Source: Roseomonas fluvialis (GTDB lineage: Bacteria; Pseudomonadota; Alphaproteobacteria; Acetobacterales; Acetobacteraceae). Taken from it: 64,000 nt of DNA. Each line of letters opens with the position of its first letter. The first letter of the stretch is position 1. The DNA is taken from NCBI RefSeq assembly GCF_022846615.1, contig NZ_AP025637.1, positions 5,109,001 through 5,173,000 on the forward strand, in the 5' to 3' direction. The notes under the pieces were generated by a model. The model did not search any database and had not been told where the DNA came from. It worked only from the letters and a program-made list of their open reading frames with translations. Shown here in pieces: positions 52,995 through 61,486 of this stretch. Made by a program: the position numbers and the translations under genes.

Positions 52995-53878
52995 GCGAGG
53001 ACGACACCGACGACGCGCGCCGCGGCGAACGCATCGCAAAATGGCTGGCACGCGCCGGGATCGCGTCGCGCCGCGACGCCGAGAAGATGATCGCCGAGGG
53101 CCGCGTGAAGCTCGGCGGCAAGGTGGTGGAAACCCCCGCCACCTTCATCACGCCCGGCGACCACGTCACGGTGGACGGCAAGCCGGTGGCCGCGGCCGAA
53201 CGAACGCGCCTGTTCCGCTACCACAAGCCCGATGGCCTGGTGACGACGCATCGCGACCCGCAGGGCCGCCCCACCGTGTTCGAGAAACTGCCCCCCGGCC
53301 TGCCGCGCCTGGTCAGCGTCGGGCGGCTGGACCTCACGAGCGAAGGCCTGCTGCTGCTGACGAATGACGGCGAATTGGCGCGCAAGCTGGAACTGCCGTC
53401 CAACGGCTGGCTGCGCCGCTATCGTGTGCGCGTGCATGGCCGCGTGGACGAAGCCGCGCTGGCGGCACTGATCCGCGGCGTCACGGTCGAGGGCGTGAAG
53501 TACGGTCCGATCGAAGCCGGGCTCGATGCGCGCCAGGGCACCAATGCCTGGCTGACCGTGTCGATCCAGGAGGGCAAGAACCGCGAGATCCGCCGCGTCA
53601 TGTCGCATCTGGGCCTCGAGGTGACGCGGCTGATCCGCACCGCCTATGGCCCCTTCCAGCTCGGCATCCTGCCGCGCGGCGCGGTCGAGGAAGTGAACGC
53701 GAAGGTGCTGCGCGATCAGCTCGGCCTCGATGCGCCCAAGCGCCTGCGCGAGACGGCGCTGGCCCCGCTGCCCGAAGCACCGCCCGAAGGCCCGCGCCGC
53801 ATGCCCCGCGCGCGCAGCGCCACCATGGGCACGCGCCGGCCCGTGCGTGGCCGCGACAATCCGCGCGGGCGCGAATGA
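52991..53878 (+). CDS. rluB: RluB-like 23S rRNA pseudouridine synthase
   Basis: Pseudouridine synthase of the RsuA/RluB group, 295 residues: an N-terminal S4 RNA-binding domain (RIAKWLARAGIASRRDAEKMIAEGRVKLGG), then the catalytic domain with GRLDLTSEGLLLLTNDGE and catalytic Asp114, and EGKNREIRRVM. The C-terminus is a basic Arg/Pro tail. GTG 52991 overlaps the previous stop. rluB followed by rsmD is a conserved order in alphaproteobacteria; here a GGCGCGGTCGCGCC-type repeat sits between them. Confidence 0.92.
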   Translation: MSEDDTDDARRGERIAKWLARAGIASRRDAEKMIAEGRVKLGGKVVETPATFITPGDHVTVDGKPVAAAERTRLFRYHKPDGLVTTHRDPQGRPTVFEKLPPGLPRLVSVGRLDLTSEGLLLLTNDGELARKLELPSNGWLRRYRVRVHGRVDEAALAALIRGVTVEGVKYGPIEAGLDARQGTNAWLTVSIQEGKNREIRRVMSHLGLEVTRLIRTAYGPFQLGILPRGAVEEVNAKVLRDQLGLDAPKRLRETALAPLPEAPPEGPRRMPRARSATMGTRRPVRGRDNPRGRE

Positions 53879-53952
53879 CCTGCCGGGTGCACCCCGCGCG
53901 GATCGCGGCCCGGCCCCCGCGCCCGAGGACCACAACCGCGGATCGCGCAACC

Positions 53953-54030
53953 GCGCGATCCGGGAGCGCACGACGCGACCGCGCCCAGACCATCAGCCGC
54001 GCCGGGCGCAGGCACGCGTGGCGCGAAGGC
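53953..54030 (-). repeat. GGCGCGGTCGCGCC repeat family, single-arm copy
   Basis: Reads on the minus strand GCCTTCGCGCC ... GGCTGATGGTCTGGGCGCGG ... GTGCGCTCCCGGATCGC, the same order as the ccmD-ccmE arms and the 15.1-kb copy. Next to it GGATCGCGCAACCGCGCGATCC forms a small hairpin. It lies between rluB and rsmD. Confidence 0.65.
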
Positions 54031-54075
54031 AAGCGGCCCGTATGGGCCGCGCCCGCCGCCTGAGGGCCCGGAACC

Positions 54076-54630
54076 ATGCGCATCATCGCCGGGCGCCATC
54101 GCGGCCGCACGCTGGTCGCACCACCCGGCGAGGCCACGCGCCCGACCGCCGAGCGCGTCCGCCAGGCGCTGTTCGACATGCTGTGGCACGCCCCCTGGGG
54201 TGGGCGCACCACCATCCAGGACCAGCTGGTGCTCGACGCCTTCGCGGGCACCGGCGCGCTGGGGCTCGAGGCGCTATCGCGCGGTGCGGACCACTGCACC
54301 TTCCTCGAGACCGCCAAGCCCGCGCTGACGGCGCTGCGCGCCAATATCAGCGCGTGCAAGGAGGATGCGCGCACCGCCGTGCTCGTTGCGGACGCGACGC
54401 GCCCGCCCCGCGCGCGCGTGCCTTGCGGGCTGATCTTCCTGGACCCGCCCTATGGCCAGGGCCTGGTCGAACGCGCCCTGACGGCGCTGGGCGGTGCCGG
54501 CTGGATCGCGCCGGAAGCGCTGGTGGTGGCCGAGGCAGGCCTCGACGAAGCGCTCGACCTGCCGGCCTTCGTGCCGGTCGCCACGCGCAGCCACGGCGCG
54601 GCGACACTGCACGTACTGCGCGCGCCATAG
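54076..54630 (+). CDS. rsmD: 16S rRNA (guanine966-N2)-methyltransferase RsmD
   Basis: SAM-dependent methyltransferase of 184 residues. MRIIAGRHRGRTLVAPPGEATRPTAERVRQALFDML is the RsmD N-terminus, DAFAGTGALGLEA (54-66) binds SAM and FLDPPYGQG (121-129) holds the catalytic DPPY. ATG 54076 follows the rluB-rsmD repeat by 45 bases. Acts in the 30S subunit. Confidence 0.95.
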   Translation: MRIIAGRHRGRTLVAPPGEATRPTAERVRQALFDMLWHAPWGGRTTIQDQLVLDAFAGTGALGLEALSRGADHCTFLETAKPALTALRANISACKEDARTAVLVADATRPPRARVPCGLIFLDPPYGQGLVERALTALGGAGWIAPEALVVAEAGLDEALDLPAFVPVATRSHGAATLHVLRAP

Positions 54631-54937
54631 CGGAGGTTCGCCGCGCGACGGTTCACCGCTGGATCTTCGACTGATCGTCGTCGCGATCATCCTTGCCTGA
54701 TCCGGTGCTTGCATCCGGTCGGCCTTGCCATCCGTTCGGCACAGCCGTCATCCGTGTGCACTCCCGAGCAGCCGCCCCTTCCAGGATACGGCCATCACGC
54801 GAAGCGCGCGCCCTGGTCATTACGCGACTTGCGCGCCCCTGGCGCGACGATGACCGGGCCGGATGGGGGCCGGCGCCGCCCTTTGAGAATGCGCCAAAAG
54901 GCGCATTCTCGAACCGACACGCGGCGGACCCCGGACG
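54631..54937. other. 307-base gap with a perfect 11-bp hairpin
   Basis: No gene. Contains CGCGCCCTGG/GCGCGCCCCTGG direct repeats around 54805-54845 and a perfect hairpin at 54885-54910 just upstream of the GT-B gene. Promoter not identified. Confidence 0.5.
54885..54910. repeat. Perfect hairpin GAGAATGCGCC-AAAA-GGCGCATTCTC
   Basis: Eleven-bp perfect stem with loop AAAA, ending 27 bases before the GT-B start. There is no T-run after it, so it is not an ordinary terminator. Could be an operator or leader structure. Confidence 0.55.
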
Positions 54938-56449
54938 ATGCGCATCCTGATGACCAACATCTGCCTGACCGGCCGCACCGGCACCGAACTGGTCACGGTG
55001 GAATGCGCACTGCGCCTGGTCGCGGGCGGCGACACGGTCGCGGTCTATACGCCCGAGAAGGGTGCGACCGCCGGGATGCTGCTGCCGCGCGGCGTCATGG
55101 TCACCGACCGCATCCGCGACCTCGATGGCTTCGCACCCGACCTGCTGCACGGCCACCACAACACGCCCTTCCTGGTCGCGCGCGCCGCCTTCCCGGACGT
55201 GCCAGCCACCTGGTCCTGCCACGACTTCCGCAGCGTGTGGGACCGCCCGCCGCCGGCGCACACGGCGCAGGTTTTCGTCGCGCATTCCACCGAGACGGCG
55301 CAGCGGCTGCGCATCGAGGGCGGCGTGGCGGAAGCGCGCATCCGCATGCTGCCGAATGCCGCCGACCTCGCGGCCTGCTCGCCGCCGGCCGTACCGCCGA
55401 CGCCGCGCAGCGCGCTGCTGGTCGGCAAGGGTGGTGCGCCGGGCGCCTTTCCCGCGCTGGCGGAGGCGCTCATCGCGCGCGGCTGGCAGGTCACGTCGGT
55501 CGGCCGTGGCCTGGGCGAGACGGTTTCGAACCTGCCGGACCTCATGGCCGCGCATGCCGTGGTGGTCAGCTCCGGCCGCGCCGCGCTCGAGGCGCTGGGC
55601 GCGGGCTGCGCCGTGGTCTGCGCCGATGCGCGCGGCCTGGCCGGGCTGGTCACGACCGAAAACTTCCACGCCCTGCGGCGGCGCAATTTCGGCGGCGCCA
55701 CGCTGCTGCGCCCGCTCGACCCCGCGCTGGTGCTGGCCGAGATCGACGCCATCGACGCCGGGGACCAGGCCGCCCTGCGCGCCTTGGCAGTGCCCGAGAT
55801 CGGGCTCGACCTGTACATGGAACGCCTGCGCGCCATCCATGCCGAGGCCATCGCGCTGGCCGGGCAGCCCAGCCCCGGTGATGCGATGCGCGGCGCCGAG
55901 ACGATGGAAGCCATGCTCGCCTCGCCGCGCCCGGGCGGCTTCGGCCCCACCCACGTCGCGCGACTGCGGGAGGAACACGCGGCGCGGCTGGCCCGCGTCG
56001 AGGGCGAGGCCGCGCGCCTGGCGCTGCGGCTACGCCTGGCGACGCTCAAGCCGGGGGAAAGGCTGCGCATCGCGGAATGGCGCCGCGGCCCCGGCGCGGC
56101 CCTGCTCGGCGCCGGCTGGGCCCGCGGCGATGGCGGGCGCGTGGCAATTGCCGGGCGCGCGCAGCTGGACTTGTCCGAGGCGATGGCCCAGCGCCGGATC
56201 GCGCGCATCGTGTTGCACCTGGCCTGCGCCGCACCGGCGCCGGAGGGCGCGGTGATCGAGGTGCTGGACGGTGCGCGGGTGATCGCGACCGTGCCGGCGC
56301 AGGGGCTGCAGGTGGTGGTCGACCTCGACACGCGCCTGATCACCGCCGAGGGCGCCAAGGCCTTCGCCCTGTGCCCGCGTGGCGAGACCGCCGGCTGGGC
56401 GCTGGCCGAGGCCGAGCTGGTGCCCGAGGCCCCGCCGCCACGCGGCTGA
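54938..56449 (+). CDS. GT-B glycosyltransferase-like protein with C-terminal extension
   Basis: A 503-residue protein. The first 300 residues look like a GT-B fold: MRILMTNICLTGRTGTELVTVE (Rossmann start), DLLHGHHNTPFLVARAAFP, HSTETAQRL, RMLPNAADL, then a second Rossmann (SALLVGKGGAPGAFPALAEAL) and VVSSGRAALEALGAGCAVVC where the donor-binding EAxAxG-type segment sits. The C-terminal roughly 150 residues contain a coiled stretch (VARLREEHAARLARVEGEAARLALRLRLATL) and a beta-rich end. No other glycan gene is adjacent. Role unknown; could modify a secreted glycan. Confidence 0.72.
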   Translation: MRILMTNICLTGRTGTELVTVECALRLVAGGDTVAVYTPEKGATAGMLLPRGVMVTDRIRDLDGFAPDLLHGHHNTPFLVARAAFPDVPATWSCHDFRSVWDRPPPAHTAQVFVAHSTETAQRLRIEGGVAEARIRMLPNAADLAACSPPAVPPTPRSALLVGKGGAPGAFPALAEALIARGWQVTSVGRGLGETVSNLPDLMAAHAVVVSSGRAALEALGAGCAVVCADARGLAGLVTTENFHALRRRNFGGATLLRPLDPALVLAEIDAIDAGDQAALRALAVPEIGLDLYMERLRAIHAEAIALAGQPSPGDAMRGAETMEAMLASPRPGGFGPTHVARLREEHAARLARVEGEAARLALRLRLATLKPGERLRIAEWRRGPGAALLGAGWARGDGGRVAIAGRAQLDLSEAMAQRRIARIVLHLACAAPAPEGAVIEVLDGARVIATVPAQGLQVVVDLDTRLITAEGAKAFALCPRGETAGWALAEAELVPEAPPPRG

Positions 56450-56782
56450 CGCTGCCCCCTGGCGCGCGCGGTTTCCACGTGTCAGCGCCTCTCGCTGCGC
56501 ACCTTCACGCGCATCCGCACGCGACGGGATGACCGCATCCATTCGGCTTCTGCACCCGATGGCGCAAGCATGCTCGCCGGAGCGGATGATCCCGTTCGAT
56601 CGCGATCTGTCCTCGATGAGACGACCGTCGTCACCCAGCCCGACGCCCCCATCCGAACGGGATCTGCCCTCGATCGACCGAGCATCTTCGCCCCACCGGA
56701 TGATCCCGTCCGATCGCGATCCGCCCTCGAGAGCACGAGCATGTTCATCCGACCGGACGACCCTATCCGGTCGGGATCCGCC
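56450..56782. other. 333-base gap occupied by a tandem palindromic-repeat array
   Basis: Between the GT-B gene and mutL, which converge here. 56450-56565 shows nothing recognisable. 56566-56787 is the tandem TAGAGCA-type array, which runs into the mutL stop codon. Confidence 0.65.
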
Positions 56783-56787
56783 CTATC
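56566..56787. repeat. Tandem array of four diverged TAGAGCA-type units
   Basis: Units start near 56567, 56618, 56680 and 56737 (spacing 51-62 bases). Consensus features are GAGCATSTTC, then CCGGATGATCCCGTCCGATC and GATCYGCCCTCGA. The last unit contains CGACCGGA ... TCCGGTCG arms, like the 13.3-kb copy. The terminal CTA (56783-56785) is the mutL stop codon TAG on the minus strand. Confidence 0.7.
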
Positions 56788-58900
56788 GCCGCCCGAACAT
56801 CCGCTCGAGCGCCGCGGCATCCAGGCGCAGCACGGTGGGGCGCCCGTGGCTGCAGGTCGCCGCGCGCGGCGTGGCTTCCATGGCGCGCAGCAGCGCATCC
56901 ATCTCGGCCGGCAGCAACCGCCGCCCGGCGCGCACACTGCCATGGCACGCCAGTCGCGCCACCGCGGCATCCACCCGCCGCTGCAGGGAGGCCGCCTCGC
57001 CCAGTTCGGCCAGTTCCTCGGCCAGATCCTGCAGCAGCGGCGCGGGGTCGGGCGCGCCGAGCAGCGCGGGCAGCGCGCGCACCAACACCGCGCCACCGCC
57101 GAAGCCTTCGATCTCGAGCCCGAGCCGCGCCAGCGCCTCCGCGTGTTCCAGCAGCCGCGCGGCGTCGGGCGCGGGCAGGTCGACCACGGCGGGTAGCAGC
57201 AGCGGCTGTGCGCGCACGCCGCCATCCACCAGTTGCGCGGCCAGCGCCTCATGCGTGAGGCGCTCATGCGCGGCGTGCTGGTCGACCAGCACCAGCGCGC
57301 CGTCGGGCGCCTCGGCCAGGATGTAGGTGTCCAGGATCTGCGCCAGCGCGCGGCCGAGCGGGTGATGCGCGGGCGCGCGCTCGGTGGCGGGCGGGGCCGG
57401 GCGCGGCGCCGCCGGCACAAGGCCCAGGGCGCGCTGCAGTGGCGGCGCCGGCAGAGGCATAGCGCCCAGGGATTCGGCGAAGCCGGGCGCGCCGCCGCCC
57501 GGCCGGCGGGTCGCACCGGCATCGCCATCCAGGCCGGCATGCGCGCCGTGATCATCACGCGCCGAGGACGGTATGGGGCTGGCGCCGAAGCCTTCGGTGA
57601 GCGGCGCGGACCCGCCCGCGCCGAGCCCGGGCACCGTTCCCGCCGCACCCGTCACGGGTGCCGTGCCTCCCGCGCCCGTCCCGGGCGACAGTCCCCCCGC
57701 GCCCGTCCCGGGCGACAGCCCCCCCGCGCCCGTCCCGGGCGACAGCCCCCCCGCGCCCGTCCCGGGCGACACCCCGCCACCCTCCGGCCAAGCCCCAGCC
57801 ACCGCGGGCCAGGCCGCCGCACCCGGCACGAAGCCCGGCGCCGCCACCGCGGCGCCGGCGCCGACCGCCAGCGCGCGCCGCAGCGCCGAGATCACCGCCC
57901 CGCGCACCGCCTCGCCCTCGCGGAAGCGGAGTTCGGTCTTCATCGGGTGGACGTTCACGTCCACGCTCTCGGGTGGGATGTCGAGGAACAGCGCCGCCGC
58001 GGGATGGCGGCCCTGCGGAATCAGGTCGCGATAAGCGACGCGGAGTGCGACGCGCAGCAGCGGGTCGCGCACCGGGCGGCGGTTCACCACCAGGTGCTGG
58101 CCGATGGTGGTCGGCCGGGTGAACGATGGAAGTGCAGCCAGCCCGCGCAGGTCGATGGTGGCGCCGACATGCTCGACGGGCACGGCTGCGGCGGCGAAGC
58201 CAGGGCCGAGCACCTGGCGGATGCGCCCCTCCCAATCGGTGGCGGGCAGGGACAGCGCCTCGCGCCCGTCGCTCTCGACGCGGAAGGTGACCTCGGGCCA
58301 GGCCAGCGCCAGGCGGCGCACGGCGTCGATCGCGTGGTCGGCCTCGGTGCGCGCGTGGCGGAGGAACTTGCGCCGCGCGGGAGTGGCGAAGAACAGGTCG
58401 CGCACCTCGATCCGCGTGCCGGGCGCCCCGGCGGCGGGGGCGACGGCACCGACATGGCCGCCCTCGACCGTGATGCGGTGCGCGGCGTCGCGCGCCCCTG
58501 CGCGCGCGGGATGCACACCGGCCGGGCGGGAGGTGATCGACAGCCGCGCCACGGCACCGATCGAGGGCAGCGCCTCCCCGCGGAAGCCGAGCGTCGCGAT
58601 GCGGAACAGCATCGCTTCCTCGGGCAGCTTCGATGTCGCGTGGCGTTCGATGGCGAGCGCCAGGTCCGCGGCATCCATGCCGCACCCGTCATCCTCGACC
58701 AGGATGCGGTCCATCCCGCCGCCTTCGAGGAGCACCGAGATACGCGCGGCGCCGGCGTCGAGCGCGTTCTCGACCAGTTCCTTCACGGCGGCCGCGGGGC
58801 GTTCCACCACTTCGCCGGCGGCGATGCGGTTGGCGGTGGTCTCGGAGAGGCGGCGGATGGCCGGGCGGAGGCGCGACTCGGCCGGGGGGACGGAGTCCAT
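56783..58900 (-). CDS. mutL: DNA mismatch repair protein MutL, endonuclease type, with repeat-expanded linker
   Basis: A 705-residue mismatch repair ATPase/endonuclease. N-terminal GHKL motifs: IAAGEVVERPAAAVKELVENALDAGA, EDDGCGM and GFRGEALPSIGAVARL. C-terminal dimer domain with the endonuclease metal motif DQHA-x2-E-x4-E complete (DQHAAHERLTHE, from Asp540), plus ACHGSVRAG and CSHGRPT, which also line that site. The linker (about 375-440) contains GGLSPGTGA nonapeptides from a 27-bp tandem repeat, then a Pro/Ala-rich region. ATG 58900. The stop codon lies in a TAGAGCA-type repeat. Confidence 0.95.
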   Translation of the reverse strand: MDSVPPAESRLRPAIRRLSETTANRIAAGEVVERPAAAVKELVENALDAGAARISVLLEGGGMDRILVEDDGCGMDAADLALAIERHATSKLPEEAMLFRIATLGFRGEALPSIGAVARLSITSRPAGVHPARAGARDAAHRITVEGGHVGAVAPAAGAPGTRIEVRDLFFATPARRKFLRHARTEADHAIDAVRRLALAWPEVTFRVESDGREALSLPATDWEGRIRQVLGPGFAAAAVPVEHVGATIDLRGLAALPSFTRPTTIGQHLVVNRRPVRDPLLRVALRVAYRDLIPQGRHPAAALFLDIPPESVDVNVHPMKTELRFREGEAVRGAVISALRRALAVGAGAAVAAPGFVPGAAAWPAVAGAWPEGGGVSPGTGAGGLSPGTGAGGLSPGTGAGGLSPGTGAGGTAPVTGAAGTVPGLGAGGSAPLTEGFGASPIPSSARDDHGAHAGLDGDAGATRRPGGGAPGFAESLGAMPLPAPPLQRALGLVPAAPRPAPPATERAPAHHPLGRALAQILDTYILAEAPDGALVLVDQHAAHERLTHEALAAQLVDGGVRAQPLLLPAVVDLPAPDAARLLEHAEALARLGLEIEGFGGGAVLVRALPALLGAPDPAPLLQDLAEELAELGEAASLQRRVDAAVARLACHGSVRAGRRLLPAEMDALLRAMEATPRAATCSHGRPTVLRLDAAALERMFGRR
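57600..57785. repeat. 27-bp tandem repeat in the mutL linker
   Basis: Three near-identical 27-bp units encoding GGLSPGTGA, one variant GGVSPGTGA unit, and three degenerate ones (GGTAPVTGA, AGTVPGLGA, GGSAPLTEG). Because the unit is a multiple of three, copy-number change would alter linker length without a frameshift. Confidence 0.85.
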
Positions 58901-59145
58901 GGGGCTTGGTAGAGCAGTTCGGCGGCGGCGGGAATCACGACCACGGGCGCGACGGCCGGACACCGGACGCCGTCGAGAGCCTGGCGGTCCGGGGCGCCGG
59001 TGACCCGCGGCCGTCAGCGGGCCGCCAGCGCCGGCGGCCGGACCTGCGCGGTCGCATCTCGACGCGTCGCGGCATGACCTGTGCAGCGCTTCCTTCCGGC
59101 GCCGGCCGCGCTGCGCCATGCTGCGCGCCCTGGCAGGGGTGGGGC

Positions 59146-59787
59146 ATGACCAACGAGGCAGACCGGCGACCGATCGCAGCGCGCAACCTCGGCATCACGC
59201 AGCGCATGGCGGCGGCGCTGGTGGCGCGTGGCGCCTCGCCGAACGGGATTTCCGTGGCGGGCATGGGGGCCGGGTTGCTGGCCGGGCTGTGCTTCGCCGC
59301 CGTCGCGTGGCTGCCCGGCGCGGCCTGGGTGTTCTGGCTGCTCGGCGCGCTGCTGGTGCAGGCGCGGCTGATGGCCAACCTGCTGGATGGGATGGTGGCG
59401 ATCGGGCGCGGTGTCGCCTCGCCGGTCGGCGAACTCTACAACGAAGTGCCGGATCGCGTGTCGGACACGGCGGTGCTGGTCGGCCTGGGCGTCGCGGCGG
59501 GGTCCGTCGCGCTAGGGCTTGCAGCGGCGCTCGCGGCGATGCTGACCGCCTATGTGCGGACCACCGCCCGCGCCGGCGGTGCGCCGAGCGATTTCTGCGG
59601 CCCGATGGCAAAGCAGCACCGCATGGCGCTGGTGACAGCGCTGGCCGCCTGGTGCGCCTTCGTGCCGAGCGATTGGGGCGGCGCGGCCGCGGTCACCGCG
59701 GTGCTGGTCGTCATCACCATCGGGTCGGTGTTCACCGCCTGGCGGCGCCTGGCGCGCGCCGCCGCCGCGCTGGAGGCGAAGCGATGA
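59146..59787 (+). CDS. CDP-alcohol phosphatidyltransferase-family membrane protein
   Basis: A 213-residue integral membrane protein of the CDP-alcohol phosphotransferase class, which swaps CMP for an alcohol on a CDP-linked lipid or the reverse. Helices surround the motif region NLLDGMVAIGRGVASPVGELYNEVPDRVSD (78-107). Compared with D-xx-DG-xx-AR-x8-G-xxx-D-xxx-D, the first Asp is Asn78, the Arg is Ile86 and the third Asp is Asn99, while Asp81, Gly82, Gly95, Asp103 and also Asp107 are present. ATG 59146; overlaps cdsA-like gene by 4 bases. Product lipid unknown. Confidence 0.8.
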   Translation: MTNEADRRPIAARNLGITQRMAAALVARGASPNGISVAGMGAGLLAGLCFAAVAWLPGAAWVFWLLGALLVQARLMANLLDGMVAIGRGVASPVGELYNEVPDRVSDTAVLVGLGVAAGSVALGLAAALAAMLTAYVRTTARAGGAPSDFCGPMAKQHRMALVTALAAWCAFVPSDWGGAAAVTAVLVVITIGSVFTAWRRLARAAAALEAKR

Positions 59788-60761
59788 CCCGCCACGGCGC
59801 CTTCGACCACCCGGTCACCATCGGCATCGTCGCCGCGGCCGTCGCGGTGGTCGCGATCGCTTTCGGCGTGATCGGCGTGATGACGGCGCGCGGCCGCGGT
59901 TCGCCCGAACTGCGCCGGGAATTATGGCTGCGCACCGCCTCCTGGTGCCTGCTACTGCCGCTGATGATGGTGCCGGTGCTGCTCGGGCGCGAATGGGTGA
60001 TCGGCGCGGTCACCGTGCTCGGCCTCGCCTGCCTGCGGGAATTCGACCGCGCGACGGGGCTGTTTCGCGAACCGCTGGTCGCCGGGATCGTGGTGCTGGG
60101 CATCCTCGCCGCCAACTTCGCGGCGCTCGACCACTGGTACGGCTTCTTCGTCGCCCTCTGGCCGCTGACGGTCGGCGTCATCATCATCGGCACCATCCCG
60201 CGCGATCGTCCACAGGGCTACGTGCAGCGCGTCGCCCTCGGCATCTTCGCCTACATGCTGTTCGGTGCGGCGCTCGCGCACCTGTCGTTCATGGCGAACG
60301 AACCCAGCTACCGGCCCATCATGCTGATGCTGCTGACCACGGTGGCGCTGTCGGATGTCGCGGCCTTCACCTTCGGCAAGCTGCTCGGCGGGCCGAAGCT
60401 GGTGCCCAATACCAGCCCGAACAAGTCCATCTCGGGCGCGGTCGGCGCGCTATGCGTCACCACGCTTTTGGTCGCCGGACTGTCGTCCTTCATCTTTGCC
60501 GGCACGCCGCTCGGACAATGGCATTGGCTGCTGCTGCTCGGCGTGATCGTGGGCATCGGCGCGCAGGCAGGCGACCTGATGCTGTCCTCGATCAAGCGCG
60601 ACATCGGCATCAAGGACATGGGCACCATCCTGCCCGGCCATGGCGGCGTGCTCGATCGCTTCAACTCGCTGCTGCTGGTCGCACCCGCCGCCTTCCACTT
60701 CATCCAGTTCTTCGTCGGCTTCGGCATGGGCCAGCCGGCGCGGCTCGTCACGGGGCCCTAG
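59784..60761 (+). CDS. Phosphatidate cytidylyltransferase (CdsA-like)
   Basis: A 325-residue polytopic membrane enzyme making CDP-diacylglycerol from phosphatidate and CTP. The CDS signature is complete near the C-terminus: SSIKRDIGIKDMGTILPGHGG, then VLDRFNSLL. SDVAAFTFGKLLGGPKLVPNTSPNKSISGAVGA is the other conserved block. Longer N-terminal part (residues 1-85) than basic CdsA. ATG 59784 overlaps the previous gene. The set CDP-alcohol transferase/CdsA/PlsC looks like a self-contained secondary phospholipid pathway rather than the housekeeping copy, though this is inference. Confidence 0.9.
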   Translation: MTRHGAFDHPVTIGIVAAAVAVVAIAFGVIGVMTARGRGSPELRRELWLRTASWCLLLPLMMVPVLLGREWVIGAVTVLGLACLREFDRATGLFREPLVAGIVVLGILAANFAALDHWYGFFVALWPLTVGVIIIGTIPRDRPQGYVQRVALGIFAYMLFGAALAHLSFMANEPSYRPIMLMLLTTVALSDVAAFTFGKLLGGPKLVPNTSPNKSISGAVGALCVTTLLVAGLSSFIFAGTPLGQWHWLLLLGVIVGIGAQAGDLMLSSIKRDIGIKDMGTILPGHGGVLDRFNSLLLVAPAAFHFIQFFVGFGMGQPARLVTGP

Positions 60762-60763
60762 CA

Positions 60764-61486
60764 ATGGAGTTCAAGCTCCGCCCGGCGCGCGACCATGGCC
60801 TCGACCCGGCCGACCGGCTGCGCAGCCTGTCGCGCGAACGCGGGCTCGGTTCCGTCGTGCTCGGCAGCGCCTGGCGCGCGGCGGTGCGCGCCTACCTCGC
60901 GGCCTTCCACCGGCTCGAGGTGACGGGGCGCGAGAACCTGCCCCCCGCCCCCTTCGTGCTGGTGGGCAACCACGCCAGCCACCTCGATGCGCTCACGCTG
61001 TCCGCCGTGCTGCGCGGCGATACGGCGCGGCGCGCCCATGCGCTGGCGGCAGGGGATACCTTCTTCACCTCGACGCTGTCCTCCGCCTTCGCCGCCTATG
61101 CCGTCAACGCGCTGCCGGTCTGGCGCAAGCGCACCCGTGCCAGCGAGATCGCCACCCTGCGCGAACGCCTGGTCGAGGATCGCCTCGTCTACATCCTGTT
61201 CCCCGAGGGCACGCGCTGCCGCGACGGCGTGATGGCCGGCTTCCAGCCCGGCATCGGCGCGTTGGTGGCGGGCAGCGGCGTGCCAGTGGTGCCGTGCTAC
61301 CTGGAGGGCGCCTTCGCCGCCTGGCCGCCGACGCGCCGCTGGCCGCGCCCGGGCAAGCTGCGCCTGCGCATCGGCGCGCCGGTCGCGTGCCACGACCTGC
61401 CGGGCGGGCGCACCGGCTGGGAGGCCACAGCGGCGCGTTGCGAAGCCGCCGTCCGCGCGCTGATCCCGGGTCAGCCCTCCGCCTGA
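60764..61486 (+). CDS. PlsC-like 1-acylglycerol-3-phosphate acyltransferase
   Basis: A 240-residue membrane-associated acyltransferase. The catalytic HX4D motif is NHASHLD (His70, Asp75), FPEGTR at 146-151 binds the phosphate, and VPVVPCYLEG lies downstream. ATG 60764 is 2 bases after the cdsA-like stop, so it belongs to the same operon. It would supply phosphatidate for the neighbouring CdsA-like enzyme. The 3' end overlaps the convergent pgi gene by 16 bases. Confidence 0.9.
   Translation: MEFKLRPARDHGLDPADRLRSLSRERGLGSVVLGSAWRAAVRAYLAAFHRLEVTGRENLPPAPFVLVGNHASHLDALTLSAVLRGDTARRAHALAAGDTFFTSTLSSAFAAYAVNALPVWRKRTRASEIATLRERLVEDRLVYILFPEGTRCRDGVMAGFQPGIGALVAGSGVPVVPCYLEGAFAAWPPTRRWPRPGKLRLRIGAPVACHDLPGGRTGWEATAARCEAAVRALIPGQPSA

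Noticed and set aside
56566-56787. Possible CRISPR array
   Set aside because: Units are diverged, have their own dyads, are spaced 51-62 bases and leave no unique spacers. No cas gene is present.
57660-57785. Possible CRISPR or minisatellite outside a gene
   Set aside because: The 27-bp repeat is contiguous without spacers and lies in frame inside mutL.
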